NCBI RefSeq assembly: GCF_016808095.1
Contig: NC_068975.1
Coordinates: forward strand, 2,790,001-2,854,000
DNA length: 64,000 nt
Direction: 5' to 3'
Source of the DNA: Vigna angularis
Taxonomy: Eukaryota > Streptophyta > Magnoliopsida > Fabales > Fabaceae
Part shown: positions 1 to 13,448 of the stretch, piece by piece
How positions within the stretch are numbered: position 1 is the first letter of the stretch
Layout: every line of letters begins with the position of its first letter
Made by a program: the position numbers and the translations under genes
The notes under the pieces: model-generated
The model's input: the letters and a program-made list of their open reading frames with translations, nothing else
Databases searched by the model: none
What the model was told of the DNA's origin: nothing

Positions 1-1130
1 ACATTCTCAATTAGTAGCAAAAACCTATTTAATCATATGAAAGTTCCTAAATTCAATCAAAGTAAATTCTCAATCAAACTTGGAAACCCTTGAACTCATA
101 TGATTAATATGCATGTAGATGCAAACACCTTATGATGCAAAAATAATTGCTTTTAATATGATTGAGAGATGAAAGACATAGAAGAAGAATAACTCAAATC
201 AATAATGAAAAAAAAAACAAATTCATTAATTCAACTTAACCTCAAAATTCATAATGAAATTATAGTGGAATAACCCTAAAATTTTAGTCCTCCATGAATG
301 TAGTGAAACACATGGTAAAATAAAATGAGAGGAGTGGTGGATGATTGCTTCCAATGGAGGAGTTTGAGAGAATGAATGAGTTATGATTTTTGTCTCCCCT
401 TAGTCTCTTTATACAGGACTTGATTGGGCTTGGACTCTGAATATTCTATTGATAAGATCTTTTATCTTATATCTTTCAAATAATTAAAAGATTTAGATAA
501 TTGTAAAAATATTTAGAAGATCTTTCCTGTTGATATTTCTAGATTTAATTAATTATCTTTAAAATATCAACTGAATTGTCTCCTAAATTCCATTTACGCC
601 CAACTTAATTTTCCAAAACTGCAGAGAAGCCCAAAAATTTCCTATATTTACACTTTAGCCCTTTCTCTCTTTTTCAAAATTGCAATTCAAACTTTAGTTT
701 CAACTGCATCAACAAACATTAGACTATCCAAAATAATTTATGCATCTAAAAATCACATTTTAAGCCGCTTTAATTTCCAAACCCGATAAATTCAATCGTC
801 ACAAATTCACTTTAAACAATCATTTAAGCACAATAACCTCATCAAAATTTTGAATTTTAAAACATAAATATGCACTCAACATTAAAGTTTTGAACTCCCT
901 TTTGAATTTTATGTTGGCATAATGAATTTTTTGAAGTTTGTGGGTAGTAGAATAGATATTCATTCCTACTAATATATGTTTGTTTGGTAGTTTGCTATCA
1001 ATTACCTTTGACCAGACAATATAGTCAAGGAAGAACTTGATTTCAATGGGAGTTATTGTTGTAAGGTTAGTTTTGAAAATTTTCCATCAACAACAACAAA
1101 ATAAAATACTTCTTTCTTTCAAAATTCTTT
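1..1130. other. AT-rich non-coding stretch
   Basis: No reading frame with recognisable homology, RNA gene or clear terminal repeat was seen here. It is AT-rich intergenic DNA. Confidence 0.5.
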
Positions 1131-1137
1131 AGGCATG

Positions 1138-3000
1138 ATATTTGGATTCACCATTGATTTTTGTGCTTCTGTATCTAAATAAACAATGACTTTAATGGCT
1201 TTATCATATTTGGAAGGACAAGGAGGGATGGGTCATCCATGTCATTGTCACTCTTCCTTTGGAGGGTTTTTCCTCCTAGTTATTGGCCACATGTCCCCCT
1301 CTCATTGGAGAGGATTTTTGCCACTTGTCCTTCTCTTAATGGAGAGGATTTTCTCCTTGCTCTCCAAGCTAACCAAGATGGACCTTTTAGGTTTAAGTTT
1401 CTATCCATTTTGAGACACCTTATCCTATAAATAGAGGTGTCTCTCCTTTATGTAATTACCTTTGAAATAGAGTAACGTTATGTTGTCAAACTTGAGCCAT
1501 ACTACTCTTATTAGGTCACCTTAGGCTAGAGCAACTCATCATCTAATCACCTTCCTCTAAGAGTTGGCCCAACCTCTCTTAGAGAACCCCTAAAAACATC
1601 ATCCAACACCATATAATCACCCATGGTCAAGACCCTTAGCCATTGAAATCTACAATCACTTTTCCACCCCTTCATCCATGGTCATCTTTAATGATTTTCC
1701 TTCTAGATTTGGTTCATCCTAGCTAGAGGATTGTCATCGTTTGGTATCAAGAGCTTAGGTTCTTCAAGAGCTAAGTATCTTGGTCTCTATCTTTGTGTTT
1801 AAATTCCGTGTTGTTCATGTTTTCTCCTTATTGTTTGGTTGTGACTATCTTGAAATGGTCCAAATCAACCGCCTTTACTTTGTAGTTAGCATTTACGATT
1901 TTCAAAATTAAACTGCAATTAGCTCAACGGTCCAAAAAATACATATTTATAGTAAAAGTAAAGCCTTTTGAGTCTAGTTTCCAACAACAAAAAATCATTT
2001 CATTTGGAGTTCTATGGAGAAAGTTATGATCAAAATAGTCAACAAAGGTCCAAACTGGCATAATGTTGTCATCAACGTTTTCAAGATTTTTGGTAGTTTA
2101 GGCTATCGTTTGTGTGCTTTTAAGTTTTTTGTTGAGTCTTTTCTTCATATATGTTTGGTCAGTTTCAACATTTTGAGTCATTTTTATTTTTTAATCCACC
2201 CATTTTGTCAAGAGTCATGTATAGTTCTTTTATTGTCATTTACATCTAGTGTGTGCTTTGAAAATTCACAAAAAAATATATACAACTTGAATTTGAAAAC
2301 TGCATCATGTACAATCTTTTGAGTTCCTTATCTTTACAGTTTTAGGTTCATACTTTCCATTAGATCATTGGTAAGTTCATAAAAAGAATTCTATTGTCAT
2401 GTTGAAGTTTCGAACTTTATTTTGATTCTAGTAGGTTTTCTTCTATTTTGTGTTTCTTGTTCTTTGAGCTTTCAAAACAAATATTTCACCTTTTTTTTTT
2501 TTGCACTTAAAAGAGTGATAAAAGAAGTACTAAAAGCTTTTAAGCAAAGGCCTCAAAAGAAGTACCAAAGAGAGCCTAGAAAAGTGCTGAAAATTTGTGT
2601 GCATTTGACCACTACCACTATTTTGATTGGTGAATCTGTTTTGAACATTTTGATCTCTGTTTTGTGCATTTTATTGCACTTTCCAACAGCTGAAGTCCTC
2701 GCTAAGATGCTAAATAAAAGAGTGGCATTAATGCTCCATTTGCTTAAAGATTGCCATAAACAAGAAACACCACCTTTATATTCTAGTAGTTTTTGCTTTT
2801 GTGCATCTATTCTAGTACCTTTCTTTAGGTAATCCTTTTGAATGCTTAACCTTCTTTTCTTACCATTTATTTTCTTGTTTGTCTTCTTGATTTTTCTTGG
2901 TTTTTTCATACACAAATTTCTTTGATAATGTTTTATAGGTTTTCTAAATTGATGATTTTGACTAAACAACATTTCATCTCAAAAAATTCTTGTCTCAGAT
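1138..3000 (+). mobile_element. 5' part of an LTR retrotransposon (LTR promoter, primer-binding site, non-coding leader)
   Basis: A TATAAATA box lies at 1426-1433. About 310 bases downstream, TGGTATCAAGAGC at 1742-1754 resembles the plant initiator-Met tRNA primer-binding site (usually TGGTATCAGAGC). Just before it, ATTGTCA could be the end of an LTR, so roughly 1138-1735 would be the LTR and the rest internal leader. The frames after it (for example 2014-2322 and 2422-2832) show no gag or pol motifs, which suggests a non-autonomous or truncated element. I did not find the partner LTR or a target-site duplication, and the outer limits are approximate. Confidence 0.45.
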
Positions 3001-3126
3001 TTTTATTAATGATGGTGTCGTCAACAATGAATTCTTCATGGAGTGCTTCAAGTACTATTGATGTTTGTCTGAGCTCATGGAACTAATTTTTTCTAACAGT
3101 TCCCAAATTGTGGTACCATTCTTTTA

Positions 3127-3323
3127 GGCCTTGTTCACTTGAAGGAATTTGGAGGAGAGTAATTGAAGGGATTTGAGAGGATTTGAAGATAAATTTTTTT
3201 GTTGTTTATTTGAGTGAATTTGGAGGTAAATTAGACTGTATTTGGAAGTAAAATTTGTGAGAATTAGTGTAGGATTTTATTGACGTGACAGATTAAAAAA
3301 AATTACTTGAAGTGAACAAGGCC
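3127..3323. mobile_element. Harbinger/Tourist-type MITE, 197 bp, TTA target duplication
   Basis: The element begins GGCCTTGTTCACTT and ends with the inverted AAGTGAACAAGGCC. The inverted match continues further in with mismatches. Both ends are flanked by TTA (3124-3126 and 3324-3326), the 3-bp target duplication of PIF/Harbinger elements. There is no coding capacity, as expected for a MITE. Confidence 0.8.
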
Positions 3324-3329
3324 TTAGAG

Positions 3330-6300
3330 TCTTTGTCATCATGCAACAAAATTCCTCAATGACCTTATAAGTATCTGGTTCTTTTATCATCTTGGTATCT
3401 AACCAAGCACCAAAGTTAATGAGTCTTCCGCTCCATTTACTGGGAGGAATGTCATTTATGGTGAACCAAGGTCCTCCACTTACTTTGGAGTTTTTTTGTC
3501 CTAGATGGGTCTATATCAACTTCCTCATAGACGGGCTTTTTTACTCATGAAAAGTTAAAATTCCTTCCTTATTAACAATACTCCTTTTTTATGTTCAACT
3601 TTATTCTGTCATTTTTATTCGAGTATAACTCTCTTCAAAATAATGAAAATATTAAAATAACAAGAAATTTTATTTAACTTTAGAAAACTAAAAAAATACA
3701 TGTGGAATGAGTCTTTTATTGTGTTATACGTGTTAGTTCATAAAAGAAGAATATAAAGGAACTTATAAAGAATATGGAATGATTTTTTACACAAGTGGCT
3801 CATCATCAATGATTCATCAAATTCAATTGGTAATGGAAGTGAATCAAATACCTCAGCATGCTTATAAGATCACAACAAAAAGAACTTAATCTCCTCTTTC
3901 CCTCTACACAAGAATATTCCTGCTGAAGCTTTGAATTGGTGAACATGTGATTAGAGTTAGGTTCAAGATAAGTGAGAGAATAATTACTACTTTAATTTGT
4001 TAAAACTTTAAAGTAAGACTTAAAGAAAGAAAGAACTACACTCTTAAGAGACAAAACTCTCACAAATTTACAATTTTTTAATCCAATTTAAAATGTTTTA
4101 CAAAGACACAAGATAATTACTTATATCCAATATTTTTCGTCCAAACTCAAGAAAAATAGTAAACAAATTCAAAATTTAAATTCAAATTAAGGATCTAAGC
4201 TTGGCACAGTCTTTTACTGAAAGTAAAATCCACTTTCTATGCTTCGATGCTTTCCTTTCTACCTTGTTCTGCTTGATTGAGATTCTTTACATATTTAAAC
4301 TTTAATTGAAACTTTATTTCAAGTCTTAAATTATACTTATCACTTAAAATAAAGTAAACAACCTCTAATTTCTACGTTTATGAAATAATAAATAAATAAA
4401 TAAAAATGTATGAATATTTTTTACATATTACTTTTGATTCTTTTATACTTTTGATTCTTTTATTATTATTTTTTTCTTTTTTCAGTTTTGTTAAAAATAG
4501 TTTAAGTCTAATTTAATCTTAGAAAATAAGTTATAAAGGTTTGCATGTATTTGTATATTATAAATTAGTCTTGTTTCTAGTTGATATGAGATTTTTAAAA
4601 CATATTTTTCATGTCAAGACATATAATCTTAAATGTAAAACTAAACATTAACATAGAGTTTGATAGCAGGTGAAACAATAAACTTAATAAATAACAAGTT
4701 TCGTTATAATATATTCTAATTCGTATAAGAATCCTAAGTTTGTTTCTAAATATTACATTGAATAAAACATGATAAAATTCACTACATAAAAAAAATATCC
4801 AAGGTTTAGAGTTTAAAATCTTTGATTAATTTTAGGACATAATTAATCATCCAAATTTATGAGATCTTTCTAGATAGATTATTATGGGAGAATGTTAATT
4901 AATTTAATGAGCAGACCTATTTTTTAAATATGAAAAATAGTTATTAGTTTGATTCTTCTGAAGAGTTTTTTTATGCTTGATGTCTCTGTATATAATATTT
5001 TAATGTGTTTGAATTAATTTTTAAATTATTTATATTTTCTAACCCCTTATAAATTTTATAATCCACAATTATGTTATGGTAATTATATATGTATATGCTT
5101 TTGATCTATTTCTATCACTATCAAAAAGATTTAGCATATAATTGAAGCTTCCACTGAATTTATATTAATTGCAGACGCCATGATCAGAAGAAGCTCCAAT
5201 GATCTTGATCTTGAGAGATCAATTGAAAATATCTTTAGGTTTGTTTACGTTATTAACATTAATAACATGATTAATAGTATATTTAGACCAGTTTCTTTAT
5301 GGTAATTTTAAGGAAAATAAACAAGAGATGAACTTTTATTTGTAAAATAAAAAGAACTATGCATAACAAAATAAAAATAAAAAATAATTTAAACTTATAG
5401 ATAGGTTAATTTTACTTATTTTTTCTAGTTTCATGTTATAAGTGTTATAAAAAAGACTTGCTTAACTGTATTTTAAATACTCTTTTACACGTCACTAATA
5501 ATATTTAATAAAACAAATTGAGTTTGATTTCTGTTGCATGTAAAAATATTTTAAATTAACAGTAACTGAATAGAATTCATTTTTAACCCAATGAATTGTA
5601 AAAAGCTATAAAATACATAACTAATATATAGTTTTGATACACCTAAAACCTTCACATGACTTAAAAATTAAGATTAATAGTTATTTATAATCATTTTTCA
5701 TTTATCTCACATGTCTTTTAAAAAATTAAAATTAGGACAGATATATCAGACTTTAAAAGGAGATAAAATTATAATAAAGAATATATATGTTTCATAATCA
5801 TATTATTTAAATAGATTCGAGGTTTAATTGAATTTTAAAAACAGATATGTAATAAAGAAAATTGTAAGGAAAAAAGGAAAATTAAAATGGTAAATTAAAA
5901 TCGTGTATGATATTCTTGCTGGACCCAGAAACCATAAACCTATATGTGACAGGGCAAAATAATTATTCTTTGTTTAATAAGGTTGGTACTCTTCTATAAT
6001 ATTTAGAATGACATTGATTATGTTGTTCTAACTACTAAGTTGTTTTTCAATGTCTTGTCTTCTACGAGATTTAGTTAAGTTATATATCTAGATCATATAT
6101 TAATTTAATCAAACGCGTATTCACACGTGTACATCATACATTTATTGCTTTAATAACAAAATTATATATATTTTTGTGTTCTTGACATTCTTAAAATTAC
6201 ATTTCATGTATTTCAAACTAAGTGGGTTTCTTTAACTTTTAAAAATTGGGTATGTACATTACTTAGTTGTTTTTGCATTTTTATATAAAAAATTTAAGTA

Positions 6301-7100
6301 TAAATAACTTAACAGCGTAATTTATTATATATTTGCATCCAAATTAAAATTAAATAAAACTAACTAGAAGACCAAAAGCCTTTTATTTTGAAACTAGAGA
6401 TAATATCATAAATCATTGGATATATATGGTATTAGGTCCCTTTCATAGCAATTGCAGGCAAAATAGTAGTAGGGCTTGTCTTCTTCTTTTATAAACAAAA
6501 GGAGTCTTATATTAGAGGTCAATTCTACTTGAGTCACGCAAGGTCACTATGGATAGTAAATTCTTCTTTCAAATATTTAATGTAACTGTATAGTTAAAAT
6601 TAAAATTTAAAATAATTGATTAAACTAGAATAAGCTCATAAATATTGTTCCACAAATTTATGATACACCGTTTTGTAACATCCTCACTTTTATATTAATT
6701 AACTATATTTAAACTTTTAAATAAATATAATTTTATAAGTAAATTAATAAATTATAAAAAAAATTGGAAAAATTAAAAGATAATTTTAAAGTATCAACTA
6801 ATTTTTATTCTTGAATTGTCTCGATGAAATAATAATCACATCCTCATGAATCATTAGATTATTCTTCAATTTTTATAGAGTTTTATTGAAATATAATTCT
6901 CAACTATGACCGATGTAATTTACAATTGAAGGTTTATGGTTAGAGAAATAATTTCCACGTTTTAGTATAAAGTTAGATCTCTATATAAGGTCTAATTCGG
7001 TGTTTTCTTGGTAAATATTTTATTCCTGCTTTATTAACAATCAGATCGAGATGAAATTTTTATCTCAAGTTCATAAGACATAGTATTTTATTTTGATCGT
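3330..7100. other. AT-rich intergenic stretch without recognised genes
   Basis: About 3.8 kb with no convincing coding region, RNA gene or defined element. It is very AT-rich with many short homopolymers. The part near 6670-7130 may hold the 3' LTR of the gypsy relic that follows, but I could not define its ends. Confidence 0.45.
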
Positions 7101-7135
7101 CTTTATTGACTGTCAAAATGTGTTGCATCGAGTTT

Positions 7136-10100
7136 TCAAACAAAATAAAATTTGAGGTGCGAAATATTCCAAGTGTTGGGAATCGTTTTGTTGTTCAGGT
7201 GCTCAAGCCAATATGTGTCATTCTTCAGGTCTTCAACCATCCTGAATGAACCTTCCCAATTTGCGGCGAGGTTCCCATGCACCCGGTTTCTTCTTGCTTC
7301 ATAGGTCTTCCACCATACCAAGTTACCTTCCGATAAATTTCTTGGCATGGCCTTGGTATTGTACATTCGGGCGACCATTCTTTTCTGAGCTTCTCCTGCA
7401 TAATTGTTGCCTCGTGCCTTTTTGGCAGCGTGTCTAGTTCTGCTCGGAGTTGTTCTTCATTGAGGCTTAAATCCTCTAATTGTCTTCTAATGTATAGTTT
7501 TCCCACTTCTACAAGTAGCATGGCCTCAGTACCATACGTCAGATTGAATGGGGTTTCTCTAGTTGAACCATGTGGTGATTAACGGTATCCCCATAAGACA
7601 TTTAATAGCTCATCCATCAATCTACCTTCAGTTCGACTACGATTGTTTTACTTACAGCTTCGTCCTAGCCATTTGTCGAGGGCTGCTCGATATAACTGAT
7701 TACGTGCTTAATGCCCAAGTTTTTATAAAACTCGGCCAGCTTATTATTGAGGAATTTTCAGACATTATCAATTGCAACTGTGCAGGGTAGACCGAAGTAG
7801 CATATGATCTTCCAAACAAATCTTTAAACCTGTTGGGTAGTAATGGTGGTCAAAGGCTCGGCTTCCACCTACTTGGTGAAATAGTCGACAACCATGAAGA
7901 GGAATTTCTTTTGTGCTTGCCCAACCGGGAGAGGTCCCACAATATCCATTCCCCACTAGGGGAACGGTCAGGAAAAAATGATGTTGTGCAGCTTGGCTGG
8001 GAGTATGTTGATATTGTTGTCGTATTCTTGGCAACTTTAGCATCTTTGAACGAACGTGTTACAGTATTTGTCCAGAGTTGGCCAAAAATACCAAGCTCGT
8101 AGGGTGCGAGCTTTAAGGGTCTGTGGTTCGATGTGCATGCCACACACCCCCCACTGTGGAGTTCCTTTAGGACATATTCGGATTCTTCACTAGAAATGAA
8201 CTTTAGCAAAGGGGTAGAGAAACCTCGCTGGTAAAGTTTGTCACCCACAAAGATGTACCGAGCGATCTTCTTTAAATCTATTGAACTTATTGATTCCCCT
8301 GCCTCTTGCTTTTGCATCAAGGCCTGAACCTCCTTACACCAGTCATTCTGGTTAGAGACGATTGAGGCTAATAAGCACTCTATAGAGGGCTTGGTCAATA
8401 CTTATTTTACCACCAAGAAGAGTTGTCCTTTTTAGCTTGGACAAGGTGTTTGCCCATCCGTTCTCTTCTCTCGAAATATGCTTCACATCTAAAGCTTTGA
8501 AGCTCTTTCCTAAATCTTTGGCCTTATAGAAGTACTGAGCCTGCACTTTGTTGGGTTTAGGTGCATTCCATACTTGTACAATTACACAAAACACTTCTTC
8601 CAAGTCGTTGATGTGATCCTCCACCGACCGGCTTCACATGACCATATCATCAACGTAAATGTTCGTAGATCTCCCGATTTGTTGGGGAAAACTTTGTCCA
8701 TTAATGATGAATGTCATCTTCTCGCGGTCGGGTGAAAACATAGGGATCTGATTATAACCAGAATAGGCATCATGGAAGCTAAGCACTTGGTGGTCGTAGG
8801 CGCCATGCGCTAGGCCATCTATGCTCGGAAGAGGATATGCATCATTCAGGCATGCCTTGTTAAGATTGATGAAGTCTGTGCACATCCTTCATTGGTTGTT
8901 CGCCTTTTTTACCATTACCACATTGGCTAACCAAGTGGTGTATGTAACTTCACGAATGAAACCAGCTTCAAGGAGCTTTTTAACCTATCTGTTTACCGCA
9001 CATCCCTTTTCTTCTCCCATCCTCCTCTTCTTTTATGCCACCGAGCGAGCCTCCTTAAACAAGGCTAACTTGTGGGACAACACGCTTGGGTGGATGCCCG
9101 ACACGTCTGCAACAGTCCATGCGAACAAATTAGCGTTAGCCCTCAATGCTTTGCCTAAAGCGCTCTCGAGGCCCTCAGTCAAGGTATATCCAACGGACGT
9201 GGTACTACGTCATCCTCTCCAGACCGAACGGTTTTACCTCCTTAAGGGGTTTCATCCGGTCCTTAGTGTTGGCCTTGGGTCCAAGTCCGCCATTGACACC
9301 TCTGAACATCTAACTCTATAGTGAAGGATGAAGGGCTCGACTTTCACCCTACATGTAACACTCCCGAGCGGTCTTTTGGTCAGCCCACATAGTGCAAAAG
9401 GTCCCCTATCTAACAGGAATTTCTTGGTCAGGTGAGGGGTCGAGACTATCGCCCCAAAGGCGTTTCAACATGGTCAACCAATCAAAACATTGTAGGAAGT
9501 ATTTTCTTCCACTAGAAGGTATCTTACCCTTAATTCTTTCATGTCATGCTTGTTCCCAAACATGTCCTCAAATCTACCTACCCTATGGTGTCTACCCGCA
9601 AAACCGACAATCTGTTTATTATATGGGACGATCAGGTCCTCTAACAAGTCCATCTTAATGAATGTTTTGCAATAGAGGATGTTGACAGAACTCCCTTAGT
9701 CGATGAGCACTTTGCTCATGCTATACCAAGCAATCTCAGTTGTGACGATCGAGGACGATCCGCCACCCACGAACCCTTTGGAGATAGTGTTTATATGGTC
9801 ACAAAGCGGACACTCGTTGTTGCAGCTCCTCCTTCGACTTCGACGTCGATTACCATAGTGACACTCGTCTCATCTCGGGAGACGATCGAGGATTTTTTTG
9901 CATGGGGGACTCCTTTCCACCCCTCGACCTTCACATACTTCTTAAAGTGACTCGCCTAGATCAACTCTTTGATCTTGTCGCGGAGTGTGGAACACTCCCT
10001 TGTTGTATGTCCGAGGTTCTGATGGTACCAACAGTGTTTCTTGTCATCGAAGTTCCTCAGGGTCAGTTTCTTCTTGAGAGGAGCGAGGAGGTCGACACTT

Positions 10101-11080
10101 AATACCTCCTCCAGGATCCTAGCCTTGGCGCATTCAAAGGCATGTATTTATTAAACTTAGGTATCAAAGAAAGGTCCTTTGGCTTTGACCCACCCCCTTG
10201 TCATCTCCTCTAGTTATGTTTTATGCGCATGAACTTAGTTGCCTTCTACTGCAACTCGTTCATGGTCTTCAGCGGCCTAACACATAGGCTATCCGCGAAT
10301 GGTCCCACCTTTAGGGTCGTCGACAAGTTGTTGAGGATAAACTCATGACTCACATCAATCAATTGACAAGCGATTTTGTTGTACTATTCCATGAAGGCTT
10401 TCAGTGACTCATCATTCCCTTGTTTAGTGTTGATCAACGCAAGGTGTGTTAAACTCTGGACTTGGCTAAAAGAATATTATTTGTCGAACAAAGAACGAAC
10501 GGTGGTTAAACAATCTACCGTGTTAGGAGGCAAGATGGTAAATCATGCCAATGCCTCCCCCTTTAAGGATAGAGAGTGCTCGGCACCACACGGAATAGTT
10601 CGATAAGTAGAATTACATAATGTTTACGAACGAGCGAAGGTGTTCGTTCGAATAAGTTGACCTGTCATCCTTCTTGAATGTAGGGGGTGTCGACTTCTTA
10701 GGTAGCAATGCCTCCATAATAGCCTTAGTGAAGGGTAGCAGGCCCTCAACCTGTGCCCTTTGGACGAAAAGAGTTGTCCTGGTTGCGACGGTACTCATCT
10801 CTTGATCGGTCCTACTTAGTTCTTCTGCCTGATTTTTCTCCTTCAATGGTGTGGAAATGAGCGACACCGAGTGTTGGGTCAACTGTTCCTACTGACTTGC
10901 AGCATGCTCGGCCCTGAATGCGACTATCTCGACCTCATGCCTTCTTTGTGTCTCTTGAATCTTCCTTTGAATTTCCCTGATCAGCTTAATCAAATTTTGT
11001 TGGTCTCTCATGTTCATTATGGTCACCAATGGGTTTTTTCTTTTGTCCTCGAGTCCCATGATGGGCACTAAAATGTTTCA
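7136..11080 (-). mobile_element. Decayed Ty3/gypsy LTR retrotransposon (Tat/Athila-like)
   Basis: Read on the minus strand, the order is gag, protease region, reverse transcriptase, RNase H, integrase, polyprotein C-terminus. Gag starts near 10882, and a CWYHQNLGHTTREC zinc knuckle lies near 10.0 kb. The RT relic at 8885-8634 has DFINLNKAC, FHDAYSGYNQI and YVDDM. The RNase H relic is near 8624-8352, and integrase pieces lie at 8398-7768 and 7521-7225. The C-terminus at 7378-7136 has NLVWWKTYEARRN and ends HLKFYFV, a typical gypsy ending. Many stops and frameshifts break the frame. The RT jumps from MTFI almost directly to the YVDD box, so the central RT is deleted. LTR ends were not defined; 11.1-11.5 kb may be the 5' LTR. 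Confidence 0.85.
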
Positions 11081-11089
11081 ATTTATGGG

Positions 11090-12950
11090 ATCAAGATTAG
11101 GTTTTCTTACACAAATAATCTCCAAGTTCCAACCTTAGGTCAAGCTTTTGTCTCTAGTCCTCTCTTGCATCGTACGGTCGAACCGGGTGCTACTTGCAAA
11201 AAGCACTCTGATGCTATAGTCAATGTTTGTTCGAATGTTCTGACAATAAATGTGTATTCAAAAAGTAATCAACTACCTGGATATCAAACTTATATTTATA
11301 GATTTTGGGATGAGCTTCTGATTAGTGATGACCCAATTACGACTCATACAATAATGACCTCACTTAGTGTTAATATAATTATTCTTATTGTTAATCTTGT
11401 TTGTGATCCAATCGATTGGTCTATCAGTCGTTTCATATTGGATCGAGAAGTATGTAAACCGTTAGTCCGTGACTAACAAGCAATCATAAATTTTGATAGA
11501 TTTTTGTTTAAATTTTAAAAATAAAATAATATAATTTTTTAACTCAATTTCTTTAAACTATTTTAACGTCGTAAACGTGTTTTCCAAATAACATTAAAGT
11601 GAAAACTTGTATAAATAAATTGAAATATTAGAATGATACATATTTTACTTGTCAAAATAATTATTTATTTTTAACGTTTGAAAAAAATATATATTCAAAA
11701 TTTTTATATATATCCAATTTTGTCAGGAATTAAAAACATTTTTAATACTGTTATTTAAAAAAAATCAGATTAATCTAATTAATTGTATAATGAAAACACA
11801 ATCATTTAGCGGAACAATGTCCACTAATTTTTTATAAGATTAAAAGATTAATTATCTCAAGTTAAGACATTAAACAAAAAAACATGACTAAGCTTTTAAC
11901 TTTTGTTAATAAAAGAATACAAAAACTCAACTCATAATGCGTTATCTGACACGAAACGTGAATGGATGTGATGCTTTCGTTAAACTCATAACAATACACA
12001 CGGTTGCAGGGAAGTAAAGGTGGTGGAAGGGTAGCGTTAGTGTCAGTGTTACCAACTGCTCTGCTCCTTACGTTATCCAATGACGGCTGTCTTTTTCCTT
12101 CCCACCCACTTGCAAAAGGTAAGATTTTCAAAACACTATAATATATACCAGTTCCAATTCATCAATACAACATTCTTATTTTTATTAATTTCGTCATAAA
12201 TAAATTGGAAATCGATTCTATTGGATCACAGAATCTACAAGTAGAAATCTGTCTTCACATCCACAAATAATGTTACTTTAATTTAACCATAGCCGCCCAT
12301 GTATTTTTTTTCTTTCTAAAATAAATAAATCATTCTCTTATCCATTTTTACCTATAAACTGTTTGCTAAATTGCCCCAGAGACAAAGCAGTACGAGGCTG
12401 GGGATCCCTTGAATATAGAGCATAAATGGTATGTGGTGAGGTGAGGTGAAGGGCAAGGAGGTGGAGGAGAGGACCTACCCACCTACCCACCGTACAACAC
12501 CCCTCTTCCCTTCTTCAATATTCATCTCCACCATCACTACCACCATTAATACCTTTTAATCAATCCTCTTCTGTTCATGTGCACACCACCCCGAGAATTG
12601 TTGTCCTTTGGCCTTCTTTTGTTTCCATTTTCTTGGGGTGTGTGGACCAATTACTGCGTCAATTGCAACTACCACGGATCTGTTATAGGAACAAAATATT
12701 CCCATAACAGGATTAATTATTCAATTGCCGCAGAGATTCTTTAGATATGGGTCTTTGCATCTAGACTTATCTTCATCTTTGTTCTGTTTTTTTTTTCCTA
12801 TCGTTCTTGTCTTGCTAATCCCATTTTCCAGGTGTCAAAAACCCTGTTACAGATCTTGGTGCACCACCTTATTTAACTTCCTCGCTTCAACTCCTTCATA
12901 GGACCCATTGCTATAGATTCAATCTTTCATTGAATGACAGCTGTTAACTT
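11090..12950. other. Probable LTR remnant followed by intergenic DNA upstream of the F-box gene
   Basis: The first 400 bases or so adjoin the gypsy leader and may be its 5' LTR, read on the minus strand. The rest is non-coding. From about 12.36 kb the DNA becomes less AT-rich, which fits the proximal promoter and leader of the downstream F-box gene. No single start site can be fixed. Confidence 0.35.
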
Positions 12951-13220
12951 CGTATGTACGCTTGTGCTCCTTTTTCCTGTTGTAAGCCAATAAGAGGGAG
13001 AAAACTGTTTCATAGGCTTGTTTAATCTTTTTCTTTTCTTTCTTTTCTACTCTACATAGTAGCATAACAGTGGTTCAGGCTTTCAAGTCAAGGCAATTTC
13101 CACCCAAGTTCGTCGGTCTGCGTGGTTGTGAATCTTGTTCAAACTTTGGGTAGAAGGCCCACCATTGGGGTTTTGGTGGGGTTTCTTTGAACCAAAATAA
13201 AACCCATCTTTAAAAGGTGT

Positions 13221-13344
13221 TTGAAGATACCAACTTCGCTTCAGTTTTGGTTAATAGTGAGGTTTCTTCTTATAAGCTATTGCCTTTCCGCAATTGGGTT
13301 CTCCACTGACTCTATCTACAGTCTAGCCTGCCTCTCTCTCTCTG

Positions 13345-13394
<50 letters not shown>

Positions 13395-13448
13395 TCATCA
13401 CATATGCCAAATCCAATTTTGACCCGTAAAAAACTTTCAATATTCTAA
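13221..13448 (+). promoter_or_regulatory. Upstream ORF (75 codons) whose stop overlaps the F-box gene start codon
   Basis: An ATG at 13221 opens a frame that runs through the CT microsatellite, giving a Ser/Leu-rich stretch. It ends at TAA 13446-13448, and the F-box ATG is 13448-13450, so stop and start share an A (TAATG). If both lie in the mRNA, translation of the upstream frame would limit initiation at the F-box ATG or feed it by reinitiation. I cannot tell whether the frame is conserved; its repeat-derived peptide argues against a peptide function. Confidence 0.4.
13331..13396. repeat. (CT)n microsatellite in the F-box gene leader
   Basis: An almost pure TC/CT tract of about 66 bases, interrupted early by TG and TA, lies 50-115 bases before the F-box start codon. 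CT tracts are common in plant 5' leaders, and this one should be length-polymorphic. Confidence 0.9.

Noticed and set aside
1742..1754. tRNA gene
   Set aside because: Only the primer-binding-site complement is present; no cloverleaf could be built.
2014..2972. Plus and minus frames of 100-140 codons
   Set aside because: Low-complexity hydrophobic or Lys-rich peptides without domains, in a retrotransposon leader.
7563..10606. Plus-strand frames of 60-170 codons
   Set aside because: They are shadows of the minus-strand gypsy polyprotein and match no family.
11165..11476. 103-codon frame
   Set aside because: No recognised domain; position and composition fit LTR sequence of the adjacent gypsy relic.
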